In this document: piece by piece, positions 34,400 to 43,941 of the stretch
How positions within the stretch are numbered: position 1 is the first letter of the stretch
Layout of the letters: each line of letters opens with the position of its first letter
DNA from: Salegentibacter_A chungangensis
GTDB taxonomy: Bacteria > Bacteroidota > Bacteroidia > Flavobacteriales > Flavobacteriaceae
Length of the DNA stretch: 64,000 nucleotides
Reading direction: 5' to 3'
Assembly: GCF_042678405.1 (NCBI RefSeq)
Contig: NZ_JBHTLI010000001.1
Coordinates: 434,001 to 498,000, forward strand
Notes under the pieces: model-generated
What the model was told of the DNA's origin: nothing
The model's input: only the letters and a program-made list of their open reading frames with translations
Databases searched by the model: none
Position numbers and translations under genes: made by a program

Positions 34400-36259
34400 T
34401 TAATCCTGACCTTCCTCAGAAGTGGTTTCTTCAGCAGTATAGGTGTTATTGTCACGGTCTACATCGGCCATAAGCTGAGAATCGTCTATTTCCACAGATT
34501 TTATTTCAGCTAAAGGTTTATCCAGCTCCAATTCATAGGTAGGGTAAGCCCAGGCCCAGTCATCGGCTATGCTTCTGTCTATATTAGAGGCTGAAGGCTT
34601 TTCCCAACGCATCATCTGTAAAGGAATATAGATAAGCTCTTCAGACCCGTCGGTATATCTAACTTTTACGTCTAAAGGCATAGGCATAAGTCCTATTCTT
34701 TCAAGAGTGACCTTGGTGGAATTTTCATCCTCAGATTCCACGTTTTTGATCGCGTAATCTATGGTATTCGTGGTCCTGGTCCAGTCATTAAGGTACCAGT
34801 CCAGCTCAGCACCGGTGATCTTTTCAGCTATTCTGATGAAATCGTTTGGAGTAGGATGCTTGAACTTCCATTCCTCATAATAACGGTTTAGGGTCTTATC
34901 AAGATTTTCCTTCCCGATAATATATCCTAATTGAGCAAGAAAAACTGCTCCTTTAGAATAAGCTGAAGCTCCGTAAACCCCGTTATATTTATATCTGTCG
35001 GCGTGTGTGGTCTGCGGTTGCTCTACACCCGAATTGGCCAGCTGAATGTAACCTGAGTAAGAACCCGTATGCGGATTTTCAGCATAGGTCTGCATGACCT
35101 GGTTCATCGCTTCATCTGAAATATAAGAGGTGAAGCCTTCATCCATCCATTCGTTGGTGCTTTCATTGGTTGCCATAAGATGCTGAAACCAGGCGTGGGC
35201 CAGCTCGTGAGCGGTCACCCCAACAAGGCTGCCGAAGCTTCTCTCGCCGGTGATCAGGGTAAGCATGGCATACTCCATACCACCGTCTCCACCCTGTACC
35301 ACAGAGTACTGCTTCCACGGATATGGTCCTATCTTTTCATTGAAGAACTTCAGAAGCTCAGCGGTTTTAGGCTGAAGCTTTTCCCAGTTTTCCTTAATCT
35401 CATCGTTGTCTTTGTAAAGAAAATGAAGCATCACCCCGCTTTGGGTCTCCAGTTTGTCGTGAATGTATTCAGGATCTGCTGCCCAGGTGAAATCGTGCAC
35501 CTGAGGCGCTATAAAATGCCAGGTTAACTTCTCTCCTGTTCGCTCTACCTTGGTTCCTTCTTCTTCGTAACCATAACCTATCTCATTGGCATTCTGAAGA
35601 TATCCGGAGGCTCCCAGGATATAATCTTTATCGATACTGATCTTAACGTCGAAATTTCCCCATACTCCCTGCCATTCACGGCCTATATAAGGGTCGGCGT
35701 GCCAGCCCTCATAGTCATATTCAGCCATTTTAGGATACCATTGGCTCATAGAAAGGGCTACGCCTTCAGCGTTGTTCCTCCCCGATCTTCTGATCTGTTG
35801 CGGTACCTGCCCTTCAAATTCCATATCGAAATTAACGCTTTCCCCGGGCGCGATAGGTTTGGCTAGTTCCACTTCGAGAACCGTTCCTACTTCTTCATAT
35901 TCCAGATCTGTACCGTTTTGGCTTAGAGAAGAAACTTTTAGATAACCCTGTTCTGAAGGCTCCAATTTCGAGATACGGTCTCTTACTCTCTGGTCCGGGT
36001 CCTTAATGGTTCTGGAACGCACATCCATTTCACTTCCCGGTTGAAAAGCATTGAAAAACAGATGGTAAAATACCCTTTTAAGGGTGTCCGGGGAGTTATT
36101 GGTGTATTTAAGTTCCTGTGTTCCCGTATACTGATAATTTTGCACGTTCATATCTACATCCATCTTATAGTCCACGTGCTGCTGCCAGTAGGATGTATTG
36201 TTTTGAGCCTGGACCCAGGCTGTAGCTAAAATTGTTAAACTTAGAATTAATCTTTTCAT
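34400..36259 (-). CDS. M1-family zinc aminopeptidase, secreted
   Basis: 619 residues. The signal peptide (1-19, ending WVQAQ) precedes an N-terminal beta domain. The exopeptidase motif GGMEY is at 326-330, HELAH (351-355) with Glu374 in WMDEG completes HExxH-x18-E, and a C-terminal helical part follows. The enzyme would trim N-terminal residues from extracellular or periplasmic peptides. It is the last gene of an operon with an S8 serine protease and an MBL hydrolase. Confidence 0.93.
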   Translation of the reverse strand: MKRLILSLTILATAWVQAQNNTSYWQQHVDYKMDVDMNVQNYQYTGTQELKYTNNSPDTLKRVFYHLFFNAFQPGSEMDVRSRTIKDPDQRVRDRISKLEPSEQGYLKVSSLSQNGTDLEYEEVGTVLEVELAKPIAPGESVNFDMEFEGQVPQQIRRSGRNNAEGVALSMSQWYPKMAEYDYEGWHADPYIGREWQGVWGNFDVKISIDKDYILGASGYLQNANEIGYGYEEEGTKVERTGEKLTWHFIAPQVHDFTWAADPEYIHDKLETQSGVMLHFLYKDNDEIKENWEKLQPKTAELLKFFNEKIGPYPWKQYSVVQGGDGGMEYAMLTLITGERSFGSLVGVTAHELAHAWFQHLMATNESTNEWMDEGFTSYISDEAMNQVMQTYAENPHTGSYSGYIQLANSGVEQPQTTHADRYKYNGVYGASAYSKGAVFLAQLGYIIGKENLDKTLNRYYEEWKFKHPTPNDFIRIAEKITGAELDWYLNDWTRTTNTIDYAIKNVESEDENSTKVTLERIGLMPMPLDVKVRYTDGSEELIYIPLQMMRWEKPSASNIDRSIADDWAWAYPTYELELDKPLAEIKSVEIDDSQLMADVDRDNNTYTAEETTSEEGQD

Positions 36260-36268
36260 TGGAATCTT

Positions 36269-37945
36269 TTATTTTGTTTGTGAGGCAAGAATTAAGGCAT
36301 TATAAAGGTTTACCATTCTTCCTGAAGTTGATAATTCACTGAATGCTTTTGTATTATTGCTGTCCCCTCCTACTATTACCGAAGCATTGGTAGGCAGCCC
36401 ACTGTTCATAATAATCTCTTTAACCTGAGAAGCGCTAAGCTTAGGATAAAAAGACCTGATCATAGCCGCTACTCCGGTCACAGCCGGTGCGGCCATAGAA
36501 GTTCCCTGAAGGAATTCATATTCGTTATTGGGCGTGGTAGACCATATCTTGGTTCCGGGAGCAAATACATCAACATTCATTTTTCCGTAATTTGAGAATC
36601 CGGCTATCAGGTCGGCGCCGTATTCATAATTTAATGCTCCTACGGTTAGAAAGCTGTCGCTGATTTCTGTAGGATTGTCTGGAGTCTGGTCATTAGGGTA
36701 GATCATTTCGCCATCGAGATCCAGCCCGTCATTTCCTGCTGCATTTACTATTAAGACATCATTTTCAGCGGCATATTTAAGGGCTTCTCTCACCCATTCA
36801 GGATTGGTGGAAAAGTACTTTCCAAAGCTGGTATTGATCACCTTGGCACCATTATCTACCGCATAACGGATGGCAAGTGCGATATCCTTGTCGTACTCAT
36901 CTCCATCCGGTACGGCTCTAATGGCCATTATCTCTACATTATTGGCAACTCCTTTAATTCCCAGGTTGTTGTTTCTTTCCGCAGCAATGATCCCGGCCAC
37001 GTGAGTTCCGTGTTTTACGTGCTCTTTGTCGGCTTCCGGCCCGGAAACCCTGTTGTCACCGTAATCCCTGTCTTGTATGTTATAAGGATCGTCCCCAACT
37101 ACTTCTCTTCCGTCAAGTTCCAGATTAAAGTGGCTTTCAAGACGCCCTGCATAATAATCTATGGCTTCGTCCAGCTCTTTAAGAGCTTCAGGAATATTCT
37201 CATTCACGTTATTCTGAATCTGCATCAGCATTGCCTTATATTGTGACATTGGCTGCGCATTGGCTTCCATAGCAGAAAGTTCTTCTTTGGTGTAATCTTC
37301 CTTTCCTAGACGATTTGAAACTGCTGCGTGTGCCGCTACCAGTTGCTCCTTGATCTGTTCATATTGATTCTTTGTCTGGAGAGTTTCCTGGTATTCTTTT
37401 TCATATTCGGTCTTGGCTTCTTTGTAAAGGATGAATTCTTTTTGATCTGCCGTGCTGATGGAACTGGCAGTTTTTCCTTCATATTTAGGCTTTAAACGCT
37501 TATAGATACGGGTATATTCCATATTCTCCTTCACGGCGTCTCCAAGGAAGTTCCATCCGTGAACGTCATCTACATAGCCGTTGTTGTCATCATCTTTGTT
37601 GTTATTCGGAATTTCATCGGCATTGGTCCAAATCACACCATCCAGGTCTTCATGTTCAATATCCACCCCGCTGTCTATAACACCAACAATTACGGTTTTT
37701 CCTTTCTGATTTTTAATGATCTCATCATAGGCTTTTTTCACACTCATTCCCGGGATGGTATCCTTAACCAGGTCTGCTCCTCCCCAGCCTTTAAGCTGAG
37801 TTTCGGAGAGATCAGTAACTTTTAAAGGGATAGAATCTATATTCTCTATTGGGGTTGAAACAATTTTTGGAGCTGTACTGCTACAACTGGCAAGCAAACC
37901 GGCCGAAGCAGCTACAAGTAGGGGTTTATAAAATGGTATTCTCAT
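36269..37945 (-). CDS. S8-family subtilisin-like lipoprotein protease with coiled-coil insertion
   Basis: 558 residues. The lipobox LLASC places the lipid Cys at 21. Asp91 is in VIVGVIDSGVD, His312 is in HGTHVAGII and Ser482 is in GTSMAAPAVTG, so the triad is complete. Between Asp and His lie about 220 residues, against roughly 30-50 in subtilisin. Most of the insert (~140-270) is rich in Glu, Lys and Gln and looks like coiled coil. This is a substrate-recognition or oligomerisation insert seen in some Bacteroidota S8 proteases. It is 9 bp upstream of M1 and 5 bp downstream of the MBL gene. Confidence 0.92.
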   Translation of the reverse strand: MRIPFYKPLLVAASAGLLASCSSTAPKIVSTPIENIDSIPLKVTDLSETQLKGWGGADLVKDTIPGMSVKKAYDEIIKNQKGKTVIVGVIDSGVDIEHEDLDGVIWTNADEIPNNNKDDDNNGYVDDVHGWNFLGDAVKENMEYTRIYKRLKPKYEGKTASSISTADQKEFILYKEAKTEYEKEYQETLQTKNQYEQIKEQLVAAHAAVSNRLGKEDYTKEELSAMEANAQPMSQYKAMLMQIQNNVNENIPEALKELDEAIDYYAGRLESHFNLELDGREVVGDDPYNIQDRDYGDNRVSGPEADKEHVKHGTHVAGIIAAERNNNLGIKGVANNVEIMAIRAVPDGDEYDKDIALAIRYAVDNGAKVINTSFGKYFSTNPEWVREALKYAAENDVLIVNAAGNDGLDLDGEMIYPNDQTPDNPTEISDSFLTVGALNYEYGADLIAGFSNYGKMNVDVFAPGTKIWSTTPNNEYEFLQGTSMAAPAVTGVAAMIRSFYPKLSASQVKEIIMNSGLPTNASVIVGGDSNNTKAFSELSTSGRMVNLYNALILASQTK

Positions 37946-37950
37946 GGTTA

Positions 37951-38814
37951 TTAGTTAAAAATTTCATTAAAAGTAAAGGTTTTATTTAATCTAACCCCTT
38001 TCTCAGTGTGCTTTAGGGTGATAATTTCGTTATGGGCATCGTGTTCCATAAACAGGTAAAAGTCTTCGTCTGCCGCTTTTTTAAGGAAAGCATCTTTTTC
38101 CGGAAGGGTAAGCAAAGGCCGGGTATCATACCCCATTACATAGGGAAGTGGGATATGTCCCGCGGTAGGTAAAAGATCGGCCATAAATACAAGGGTCTTC
38201 CCTTTGTATTTTATATGCGGGATCATTTGCTTGTCGGTATGCCCATCAACATAAAGTACATCAAAGCCGAGATCCGGAGCCGCAGCATATTTTTCATCTT
38301 TTTTACGGTCAAGGAAATGAAGCTGCCCGCTTTCCTGCATCGGGATGATGTTTTCTTTTAAGAAGGAAGCTTTTTCACGGGCATTGGGAACTGTAGCCCA
38401 TTTCCAGTGCTCCTCGTTGCTCCAGAAGCGTGCATTTTTAAATGCAGGCTCATAGCCCGTACGGTCTTTGTTCCATTGAATGCTTCCGCCGCAATGGTCA
38501 AAATGAAGGTGCGTCATGAACACATCGGTGATATCATCCCGGTGAAAACCGTATTTCTTCAGGGATTTATCTATGGAATCATCCCCCCACTGGTAGTAAT
38601 AACTAAAGAATTTTTCACTTTGTTTGTCTCCCAGGCCTGTATCGATAAGAATCAGTTTGTCACCATCCTCAATTAAAAGACATCTTGCACCGATATCTAT
38701 CATATTGTTGGCATCGGCAGGATTGGTGCGGCTCCACAAAGATTTTGGGACCACTCCAAACATAGCGCCTCCGTCAAGTTTAAAATTACCGGCTTCTATT
38801 GGATATAGTTTCAT
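37951..38814 (-). CDS. MBL-fold metallo-hydrolase
   Basis: 287 residues, no signal peptide. The first metal motif is THLHFDHCGG, which gives HxHxDH. Further His/Asp ligands are in YVDGHTDKQM and FMEHDAHNEI. The layout matches the lactonase/AHL-lactonase-like MBL group. The substrate is unknown. It heads the MBL-S8-M1 operon; the proteases beside it suggest no specific link to its own reaction. Confidence 0.85.
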   Translation of the reverse strand: MKLYPIEAGNFKLDGGAMFGVVPKSLWSRTNPADANNMIDIGARCLLIEDGDKLILIDTGLGDKQSEKFFSYYYQWGDDSIDKSLKKYGFHRDDITDVFMTHLHFDHCGGSIQWNKDRTGYEPAFKNARFWSNEEHWKWATVPNAREKASFLKENIIPMQESGQLHFLDRKKDEKYAAAPDLGFDVLYVDGHTDKQMIPHIKYKGKTLVFMADLLPTAGHIPLPYVMGYDTRPLLTLPEKDAFLKKAADEDFYLFMEHDAHNEIITLKHTEKGVRLNKTFTFNEIFN

Positions 38815-38984
38815 TTAAGAATAGATTTTTATATTTAGCAAAGACTTGTATGCAAAATAGAAAAACAAAATATTAATATTATCATATAAGATTGATTTAA
38901 CAAGATGTTATCACCCAAGTGCTGCATCTTTATACTGAAGTATTTTTAATACTTTTAAACCTTCAACCAAACCAAAAAATTGCG
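38815..38984. other. Intergenic region between divergent MBL and antiporter genes
   Basis: 170 bp. An upstream in-frame extension of the antiporter frame reaches 38919 but is less likely than the ATG at 38985. No exact TAnnTTTG or hairpin was found. It should contain both divergent promoters. Confidence 0.4.
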
Positions 38985-40865
38985 ATGTTAGAATTAGCGG
39001 GAATAATAATATTAGGAATATTGGCGCAATGGCTTGCCTGGAAACTTAAAATTCCTGCTATCCTGCCATTGATCCTTATTGGGCTCTCCGTTGGGCCTAT
39101 AGCAACTCTTTTTACCGAAGATGGCGGAAAACTTATAGAACCTATCTGGAACGGGGAATCGGGATTGTTTCCCGGAGAAAGCCTGTTCTATTTTGTTTCA
39201 TTAGCCATTGGGGTGATCCTTTTTGAAGGTGGGCTAACGCTTAGAAAAGGTGAGATTCTTAATGTGGGGCCGGTGATCGTAAAGCTTATTACGGTAGCCG
39301 TGATCGTTACTTTTATAGGTGCAGGGATCGCTGCCAAGGTAATCTTTGATCTTTCCTGGCAGATATCCTTCCTGTTCGCAGCCCTCATTATTGTGACGGG
39401 TCCTACGGTTATTACCCCTATCTTAAGGAATATTCCGCTTAGGAAAGATGTTTCTGCCATCCTAAAATGGGAGGGTATTCTTATAGATCCCATAGGGGCC
39501 TTAGTAGCCGTTTTGGTGTTTGAATTTATCAGCGCCGGGAAAGGCCGTGAATTTACGGAAACTGCCTTGTTGGAGTTCGGTAAGATCGTGCTGTTCGGGT
39601 TTACCTTTGGATTTACCTTTGCTCACGGACTTGCCTTTGCGATCAAAAAGAACATAATTCCTCATTATTTACTGAACGTACTTACCCTTGCCGCCGTGCT
39701 CGGGGTATTTGTGCTTTCAGATTCCTTTGCCCACGAAAGCGGACTTTTAGCCGTGGTGATTATGGGAATGGTAATGGGGAACATCAATCTGCCTAACCTT
39801 AAGGAGTTGCTTTATTTCAAGGAATCGCTCAGCGTATTGCTTATTTCTATTCTCTTTATACTTCTGGCGGCCAATATCAATATGGAAGATCTGTACCTGG
39901 TATTCAATACCAAGGCTTTATGGCTGTTTGCTGTAGTGGTGTTCCTGGTGCGTCCATTAGGGGTATTTGTAAGTAGTATAGGCTCGTCCCTTAAATTCAA
40001 TGAAAAGCTTTTTATCAGCTGGGTTGGTCCAAGAGGTATTGTAGCTGCGGGTATTGCTTCCCTTTTTGGATTAGAACTTGCAAGCCAGGGTGTTGAAGGA
40101 GCTGAATATATTACTCCATTGGTGTTTATGGTGGTACTGGGTACGGTATTGTTAAATGCTACCACTGCCCGGTTTTTTGCACAGCTGGTTGGTGTTTTTC
40201 TTAAGAATTCCGAAGGTATCCTAATTATCGGCGCTTCAGATATTTCAAGGATCATCGGAGAGTATTTGAAAAGGCACAACAGGCACGTGGTACTTGTGGA
40301 TAATAACGGGACGAATATTCGAAAGGCCAAGGAACTTGGACTGGAGGCTATACAGGAGAACGTTTATTCTGATGATCTTATCAATAATATTGAACTGAAT
40401 GATATCGGGTATTTAATGGCGATGACCAGTAACAGTGAAATCAATAAGAATGCGATCAATAAATTTAAAAAGCATTTTGGTGAAAACGGTTCTTTTAGGG
40501 TGGTTTCTTCAGACGAGATGAATAATCCTGAGGATAATCCGAAAGAAGGCCTGTTCTCGCAAACCGATGATTATATAAAACTTACCAATCTTGCAAGGAG
40601 ATACCCTTCCATAAATGAAGTTGTGCTCAACTCAAAGGAACACTACGAAGGACTCATAGAAATTTCCAAAACAGATTCAGAGATCATTCCCCTCTTTGTA
40701 AAGGATAATGAAGGAGATTTGAGCATTATTCCTTCAAACAGTAAAGATGTGGAGATTGAAGAAGGCTTCCAGCTTGTTTATTTAGGAAAAGAACTGGATG
40801 AGGATATCAGGAAAAAAACTGAACAGAAAAATGATGAGGAAACCATAGAAATAGAAGAAAAATAG
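38985..40865 (+). CDS. CPA-type cation:proton antiporter with TrkA-N domain
   Basis: 626 residues from the ATG at 38985 (MLELAGIIILGILAQW). About 12 transmembrane helices fill the first ~400 residues, with CPA-family motifs around LIVTGPTVITPILR and GPRGIVAAG. The Rossmann TrkA-N domain follows (ILIIGASDISRIIGEYL), then a C-terminal TrkA-C-like segment. The family exchanges Na+ or K+ for protons at the inner membrane, with nucleotide sensing by TrkA-N. It is monocistronic and converges on the yebC gene with a hairpin built from both gene ends. Confidence 0.88.
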   Translation: MLELAGIIILGILAQWLAWKLKIPAILPLILIGLSVGPIATLFTEDGGKLIEPIWNGESGLFPGESLFYFVSLAIGVILFEGGLTLRKGEILNVGPVIVKLITVAVIVTFIGAGIAAKVIFDLSWQISFLFAALIIVTGPTVITPILRNIPLRKDVSAILKWEGILIDPIGALVAVLVFEFISAGKGREFTETALLEFGKIVLFGFTFGFTFAHGLAFAIKKNIIPHYLLNVLTLAAVLGVFVLSDSFAHESGLLAVVIMGMVMGNINLPNLKELLYFKESLSVLLISILFILLAANINMEDLYLVFNTKALWLFAVVVFLVRPLGVFVSSIGSSLKFNEKLFISWVGPRGIVAAGIASLFGLELASQGVEGAEYITPLVFMVVLGTVLLNATTARFFAQLVGVFLKNSEGILIIGASDISRIIGEYLKRHNRHVVLVDNNGTNIRKAKELGLEAIQENVYSDDLINNIELNDIGYLMAMTSNSEINKNAINKFKKHFGENGSFRVVSSDEMNNPEDNPKEGLFSQTDDYIKLTNLARRYPSINEVVLNSKEHYEGLIEISKTDSEIIPLFVKDNEGDLSIIPSNSKDVEIEEGFQLVYLGKELDEDIRKKTEQKNDEETIEIEEK

Positions 40866-40887
40866 GCCTCTGCTCCTATTTTTCTTC
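40854..40887. terminator. Shared hairpin terminator formed by the ends of the antiporter and yebC genes
   Basis: A perfect 13-bp stem, GAAGAAAAATAGG (40854-40866) and its complement (40875-40887), with loop CCTCTGCT. The arms contain the stop codon of each gene, so both proteins end Glu-Glu-Lys. The T-rich 3' arm fits a terminator in either direction. Confidence 0.65.
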
Positions 40888-41634
40888 CATTGCGTCTACA
40901 AGCTCGTCGCTTATTTCAAGGTTGTGGAATACATTCTGAACATCATCATCGTCCTCAAATTTTTCCACCAGGTCAAGGATCTTTTTAGCATCTTCAACAG
41001 GAAGCTCCACGGTATTCATAGGAATCCGCTGTACTTCTGAATTTTTAGGTTCCAGTCCCAGCTCCTCAAGTTTTGAAGACATTAACCCAAAGTCATTGAA
41101 TTCGGTGTAGACCGTGATCAGGTCTTCCTCTTTTTCTATGGTGGTTGCACCACCTTCTATAAGTTCCAGCTCCAGTTCTTCAAGATCCATTTCTATCTTT
41201 TCTCTTTCCAGAACAAATACGCCTTTTTTATCAAAAAGAAATTCGAGCGAACCATTGGTTCCGAGATTTCCGCCGTTCTTGGAGAAAATAGATCTTACCG
41301 AAGCTACCGTACGGTTGGTGTTATCTGTGGTACACTCTATGAAAAATGCGATCCCGTTAGGGCCGTAGCCTTCAAAGGTTACAGTTTCATAATTATCGGC
41401 GTCGGCACCACTGGCCTTTTTGATCGCGCGTTCAATGGTATCCTTGGGCATATTTACCCCTTTGGCATTAGAAATGGCATTGCGCAAGCCGGGATTGGAT
41501 TCAGGGTCCGGCCCTCCTCCTTCTTTCACTGCAACACTTATTTCCTTGATTGCCCTGGTAAACTGCTTTGCGCGTTTTTTATCCTGTGCCCCTTTACGGT
41601 GTTTTATATTTGCCCATTTACTGTGTCCGGCCAT
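40876..41634 (-). CDS. YebC/PmpR-family transcriptional regulator
   Basis: 252 residues. The start MAGHSKWANIKHRKGAQDKKR and the internal motif GGxxGTNGSLEFLFDKKG are family hallmarks. YebC proteins bind DNA or act on translation; recent work shows YebC-like proteins relieve ribosome stalling at polyproline. The product is full length and acidic at the C-terminus. It follows lepA, 176 bp upstream on the same strand, and shares a terminator with the antiporter. Confidence 0.93.
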   Translation of the reverse strand: MAGHSKWANIKHRKGAQDKKRAKQFTRAIKEISVAVKEGGGPDPESNPGLRNAISNAKGVNMPKDTIERAIKKASGADADNYETVTFEGYGPNGIAFFIECTTDNTNRTVASVRSIFSKNGGNLGTNGSLEFLFDKKGVFVLEREKIEMDLEELELELIEGGATTIEKEEDLITVYTEFNDFGLMSSKLEELGLEPKNSEVQRIPMNTVELPVEDAKKILDLVEKFEDDDDVQNVFHNLEISDELVDAMEEK

Positions 41635-41728
41635 TTTTTGAGTTTTTTAGTTAATAATTGCCGATTTTAGCTCATTTTTCGACTAAAATTGCTCAGAAAT
41701 ACAAAATTAAGAAAATACCACATACAAG

Positions 41729-41764
41729 AAAACCCCGGGCTTTTTTACATAGCACGGGGTTTTG
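41729..41764. terminator. Terminator after lepA
   Basis: AAAACCCCG (41729-41737) pairs with CGGGGTTTT (41755-41763) across a long loop with an internal T-run. It lies between the lepA stop (41811) and yebC, on the leftward side. A weaker hairpin than the others. Confidence 0.55.
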
Positions 41765-41810
41765 TATAAGTTGGATTTAGCGCTGACGTCTGGCGTCTAA
41801 AAACTAATTT

Positions 41811-43607
41811 TTAATCGTTCAGTTTAAGAACCGCCATAAAAGCTTCCTGGGGAATCTCAACATTTCCTACCTGGCGCATACGTTTCTTACCTTTTTTCTG
41901 CTTTTCAAGGAGTTTACGCTTACGGGAGATATCCCCTCCGTAACATTTGGCAGTAACATCTTTTCTAAGCGCTTTTACGGTCTCTCTGGCAATGATCTTA
42001 GAACCAATGGCAGCCTGAATAGGAATATCGAATTGCTGGCGTGGAATAAGCTCTTTCAGCTTCTCACACATTTTCTTTCCAATATCGTAAGCATTGTCAA
42101 CGTGTAACAGTGCCGAAAGGGCATCTACCTTATTTCCGTTAAGCAGCACGTCTACCTTCACCAGCTTGGATTCTCTCATCCCGATAGGGGAATAGTCGAA
42201 AGAAGCATAACCTCTGGAAACTGTTTTCAGCCTGTCATAGAAATCGAATACGATCTCTGCTAGCGGCATATCAAAAGTAAGCTCCACCCTTTCAGGAGTC
42301 AGGTAAGTCTGGTTGGTGATCTCTCCTCTTTTCTCGATACACAAGGACATTACAGGCCCAACATAATCGGCTTTTGTAATAATGCTGGCTTTAATATATG
42401 GCTCTTCTACCCTGTTTAAGGTTGAAGGCTCCGGAAGATCTGACGGGTTATTTACCAGGATCACTTCATCCGGGTTCTTATTGGTATAGGCATAATATGA
42501 AACGTTAGGTACCGTGGTGATCACGGTCATATCAAACTCACGTTCCAGACGCTCCTGGATGATCTCCAGGTGCAGCATTCCTAAGAATCCGCAACGAAAA
42601 CCGAATCCTAATGCCGCAGAACTTTCAGGGGTGAAAACCAGGGAAGCATCATTTAGCTGAAGCTTCTCCATAGAGGCCCTTAATTCTTCATAATCTTCGG
42701 TGTCTACAGGATAGATCCCGGCGAAAACCATCGGCTTAACATCCTCAAAACCGGCCACGGCTTCGGTGGTTGGATTCTTCGCATCGGTAATGGTATCACC
42801 CACTTTCACCTCACGGGCATCTTTGATCCCGGTAATAAGATAACCTACATCTCCGGTTTTAATTTCATCTTTCTTGATCTGGGTAAGCTTTAAGGTCCCT
42901 ACCTCGTCGGCATAATAATCTTTACCCGTAGCGACGAATTTAATATGCTGCCCTTTCTTAATTGTTCCGTTAATCACCCTGAAGAAGGTTTCAACTCCTC
43001 TGAAAGGATTGTAAACAGAATCGAAGATCAGGGCTCTTAAAGGCGCATCCACTTTTCCGCTTGGCGGCGGAATTCTTGTAATAATGGCATCCAGTATCTC
43101 CTGAATTCCAAGACCGGTCTTTGCGCTGGCCGGGATCACATCATCACGGTCACAACCCAGAAGATCAACAATATCATCGGTCACTTCCTCAGGATTTGCG
43201 CTGGGAAGGTCAATTTTATTCAATACAGGAATGATCTCCAGGTCATTTTCAAGAGCCAGATACAGGTTTGAGATGGTCTGTGCCTGTATGCTCTGTGCTG
43301 CATCTACAATAAGCAAAGCACCTTCACAGGCAGCGATGGAACGGGAAACTTCGTAAGAAAAATCAACGTGTCCGGGAGTATCGATCAGGTTGAGCACATA
43401 TTTTTCGTCATTATGAATATAGTCCATCTGGATGGCGTGGCTCTTAATAGTGATTCCGCGCTCTCTCTCCAGATCCATGTTATCCAAAAGCTGTTCCTGC
43501 TTTTCACGATCGGTTACCGATCCTGTAAAGTCAAGCAGCCTGTCTGCCAGGGTACTCTTTCCGTGATCAATATGGGCTATTATACAAAAGTTACGAATGT
43601 GCTTCAT
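41811..43607 (-). CDS. lepA: Elongation factor 4 (LepA)
   Basis: 598 residues from the ATG at 43607 (MKHIRNFCIIAHIDHGKSTLADRLL); a 13-residue upstream extension is rejected because EF4 begins at this motif. The G1 loop AHIDHGKST, G3 DTPGH and G4 NKID are present, and the LepA-specific C-terminal ends KKRMRQVGNVEIPQEAFMAVL. The GTPase acts on stalled ribosomes, back-translocating or rescuing elongation. It is followed by yebC. Confidence 0.97.
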   Translation of the reverse strand: MKHIRNFCIIAHIDHGKSTLADRLLDFTGSVTDREKQEQLLDNMDLERERGITIKSHAIQMDYIHNDEKYVLNLIDTPGHVDFSYEVSRSIAACEGALLIVDAAQSIQAQTISNLYLALENDLEIIPVLNKIDLPSANPEEVTDDIVDLLGCDRDDVIPASAKTGLGIQEILDAIITRIPPPSGKVDAPLRALIFDSVYNPFRGVETFFRVINGTIKKGQHIKFVATGKDYYADEVGTLKLTQIKKDEIKTGDVGYLITGIKDAREVKVGDTITDAKNPTTEAVAGFEDVKPMVFAGIYPVDTEDYEELRASMEKLQLNDASLVFTPESSAALGFGFRCGFLGMLHLEIIQERLEREFDMTVITTVPNVSYYAYTNKNPDEVILVNNPSDLPEPSTLNRVEEPYIKASIITKADYVGPVMSLCIEKRGEITNQTYLTPERVELTFDMPLAEIVFDFYDRLKTVSRGYASFDYSPIGMRESKLVKVDVLLNGNKVDALSALLHVDNAYDIGKKMCEKLKELIPRQQFDIPIQAAIGSKIIARETVKALRKDVTAKCYGGDISRKRKLLEKQKKGKKRMRQVGNVEIPQEAFMAVLKLND

Positions 43608-43661
43608 AGGTAAATTTAAGTGGTTGTTTTTCTCAAATTGGTACAACCGAATTTAAGTTTA
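43608..43661 (-). other. 5' leader of lepA with a small hairpin
   Basis: A leader of about 50 nt between the promoter at 43662 and the ATG. GGTTGT (43622-43627) and ACAACC (43643-43648) could pair as a weak stem. No function can be assigned. Confidence 0.3.
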
Positions 43662-43669
43662 CAAATATA
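43662..43669 (-). promoter_or_regulatory. -7 promoter element of lepA
   Basis: Minus-strand TATATTTG matches TAnnTTTG exactly. Confidence 0.55.
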
Positions 43670-43941
43670 GTTTATTTAGCAGTCTTTAAAGAAAGTTTAG
43701 CCCAATTGTCTGCAATTTCCGTCTCAGGAGGTTTCCCAAAAGAAGAATGACTTAAAACAGCTTTTATTAAAATTTTAATTAATCTTTTTGGTATTTATAA
43801 AAAAAGTTGTTTAAGTAATAGGTATTATAAAAAACTTTCTTTTTTTTGTAATTAGCTTTAATTATTGGAAGTTTACTAAACCTAAATCTAAGCCTTTTTA
43901 CAATAAGCTAATCAGGCAACTATAAAAAGAAATTCACTATT
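43670..43941. other. Intergenic region upstream of the nag/muropeptide locus
   Basis: About 270 bp without a gene. Two imperfect direct repeats, GGTATTTATAAAAAA at 43790 and GGTATTATAAAAAA at 43821, start 31 bp apart (about three helical turns) and are candidate operators. A 7-of-8 match to the -7 element (43783-43790) touches the first repeat. No other feature is seen. Confidence 0.4.

Noticed and set aside
38919..38985. 22-residue N-terminal extension of the antiporter
   Set aside because: It adds a segment not expected in the family, while the ATG at 38985 gives the usual first transmembrane helix.
43608..43646. 13-residue N-terminal extension of LepA
   Set aside because: EF4 begins at the MKHIRNFCIIAHIDHGKST motif and the ATG at 43607 fits the leader length.
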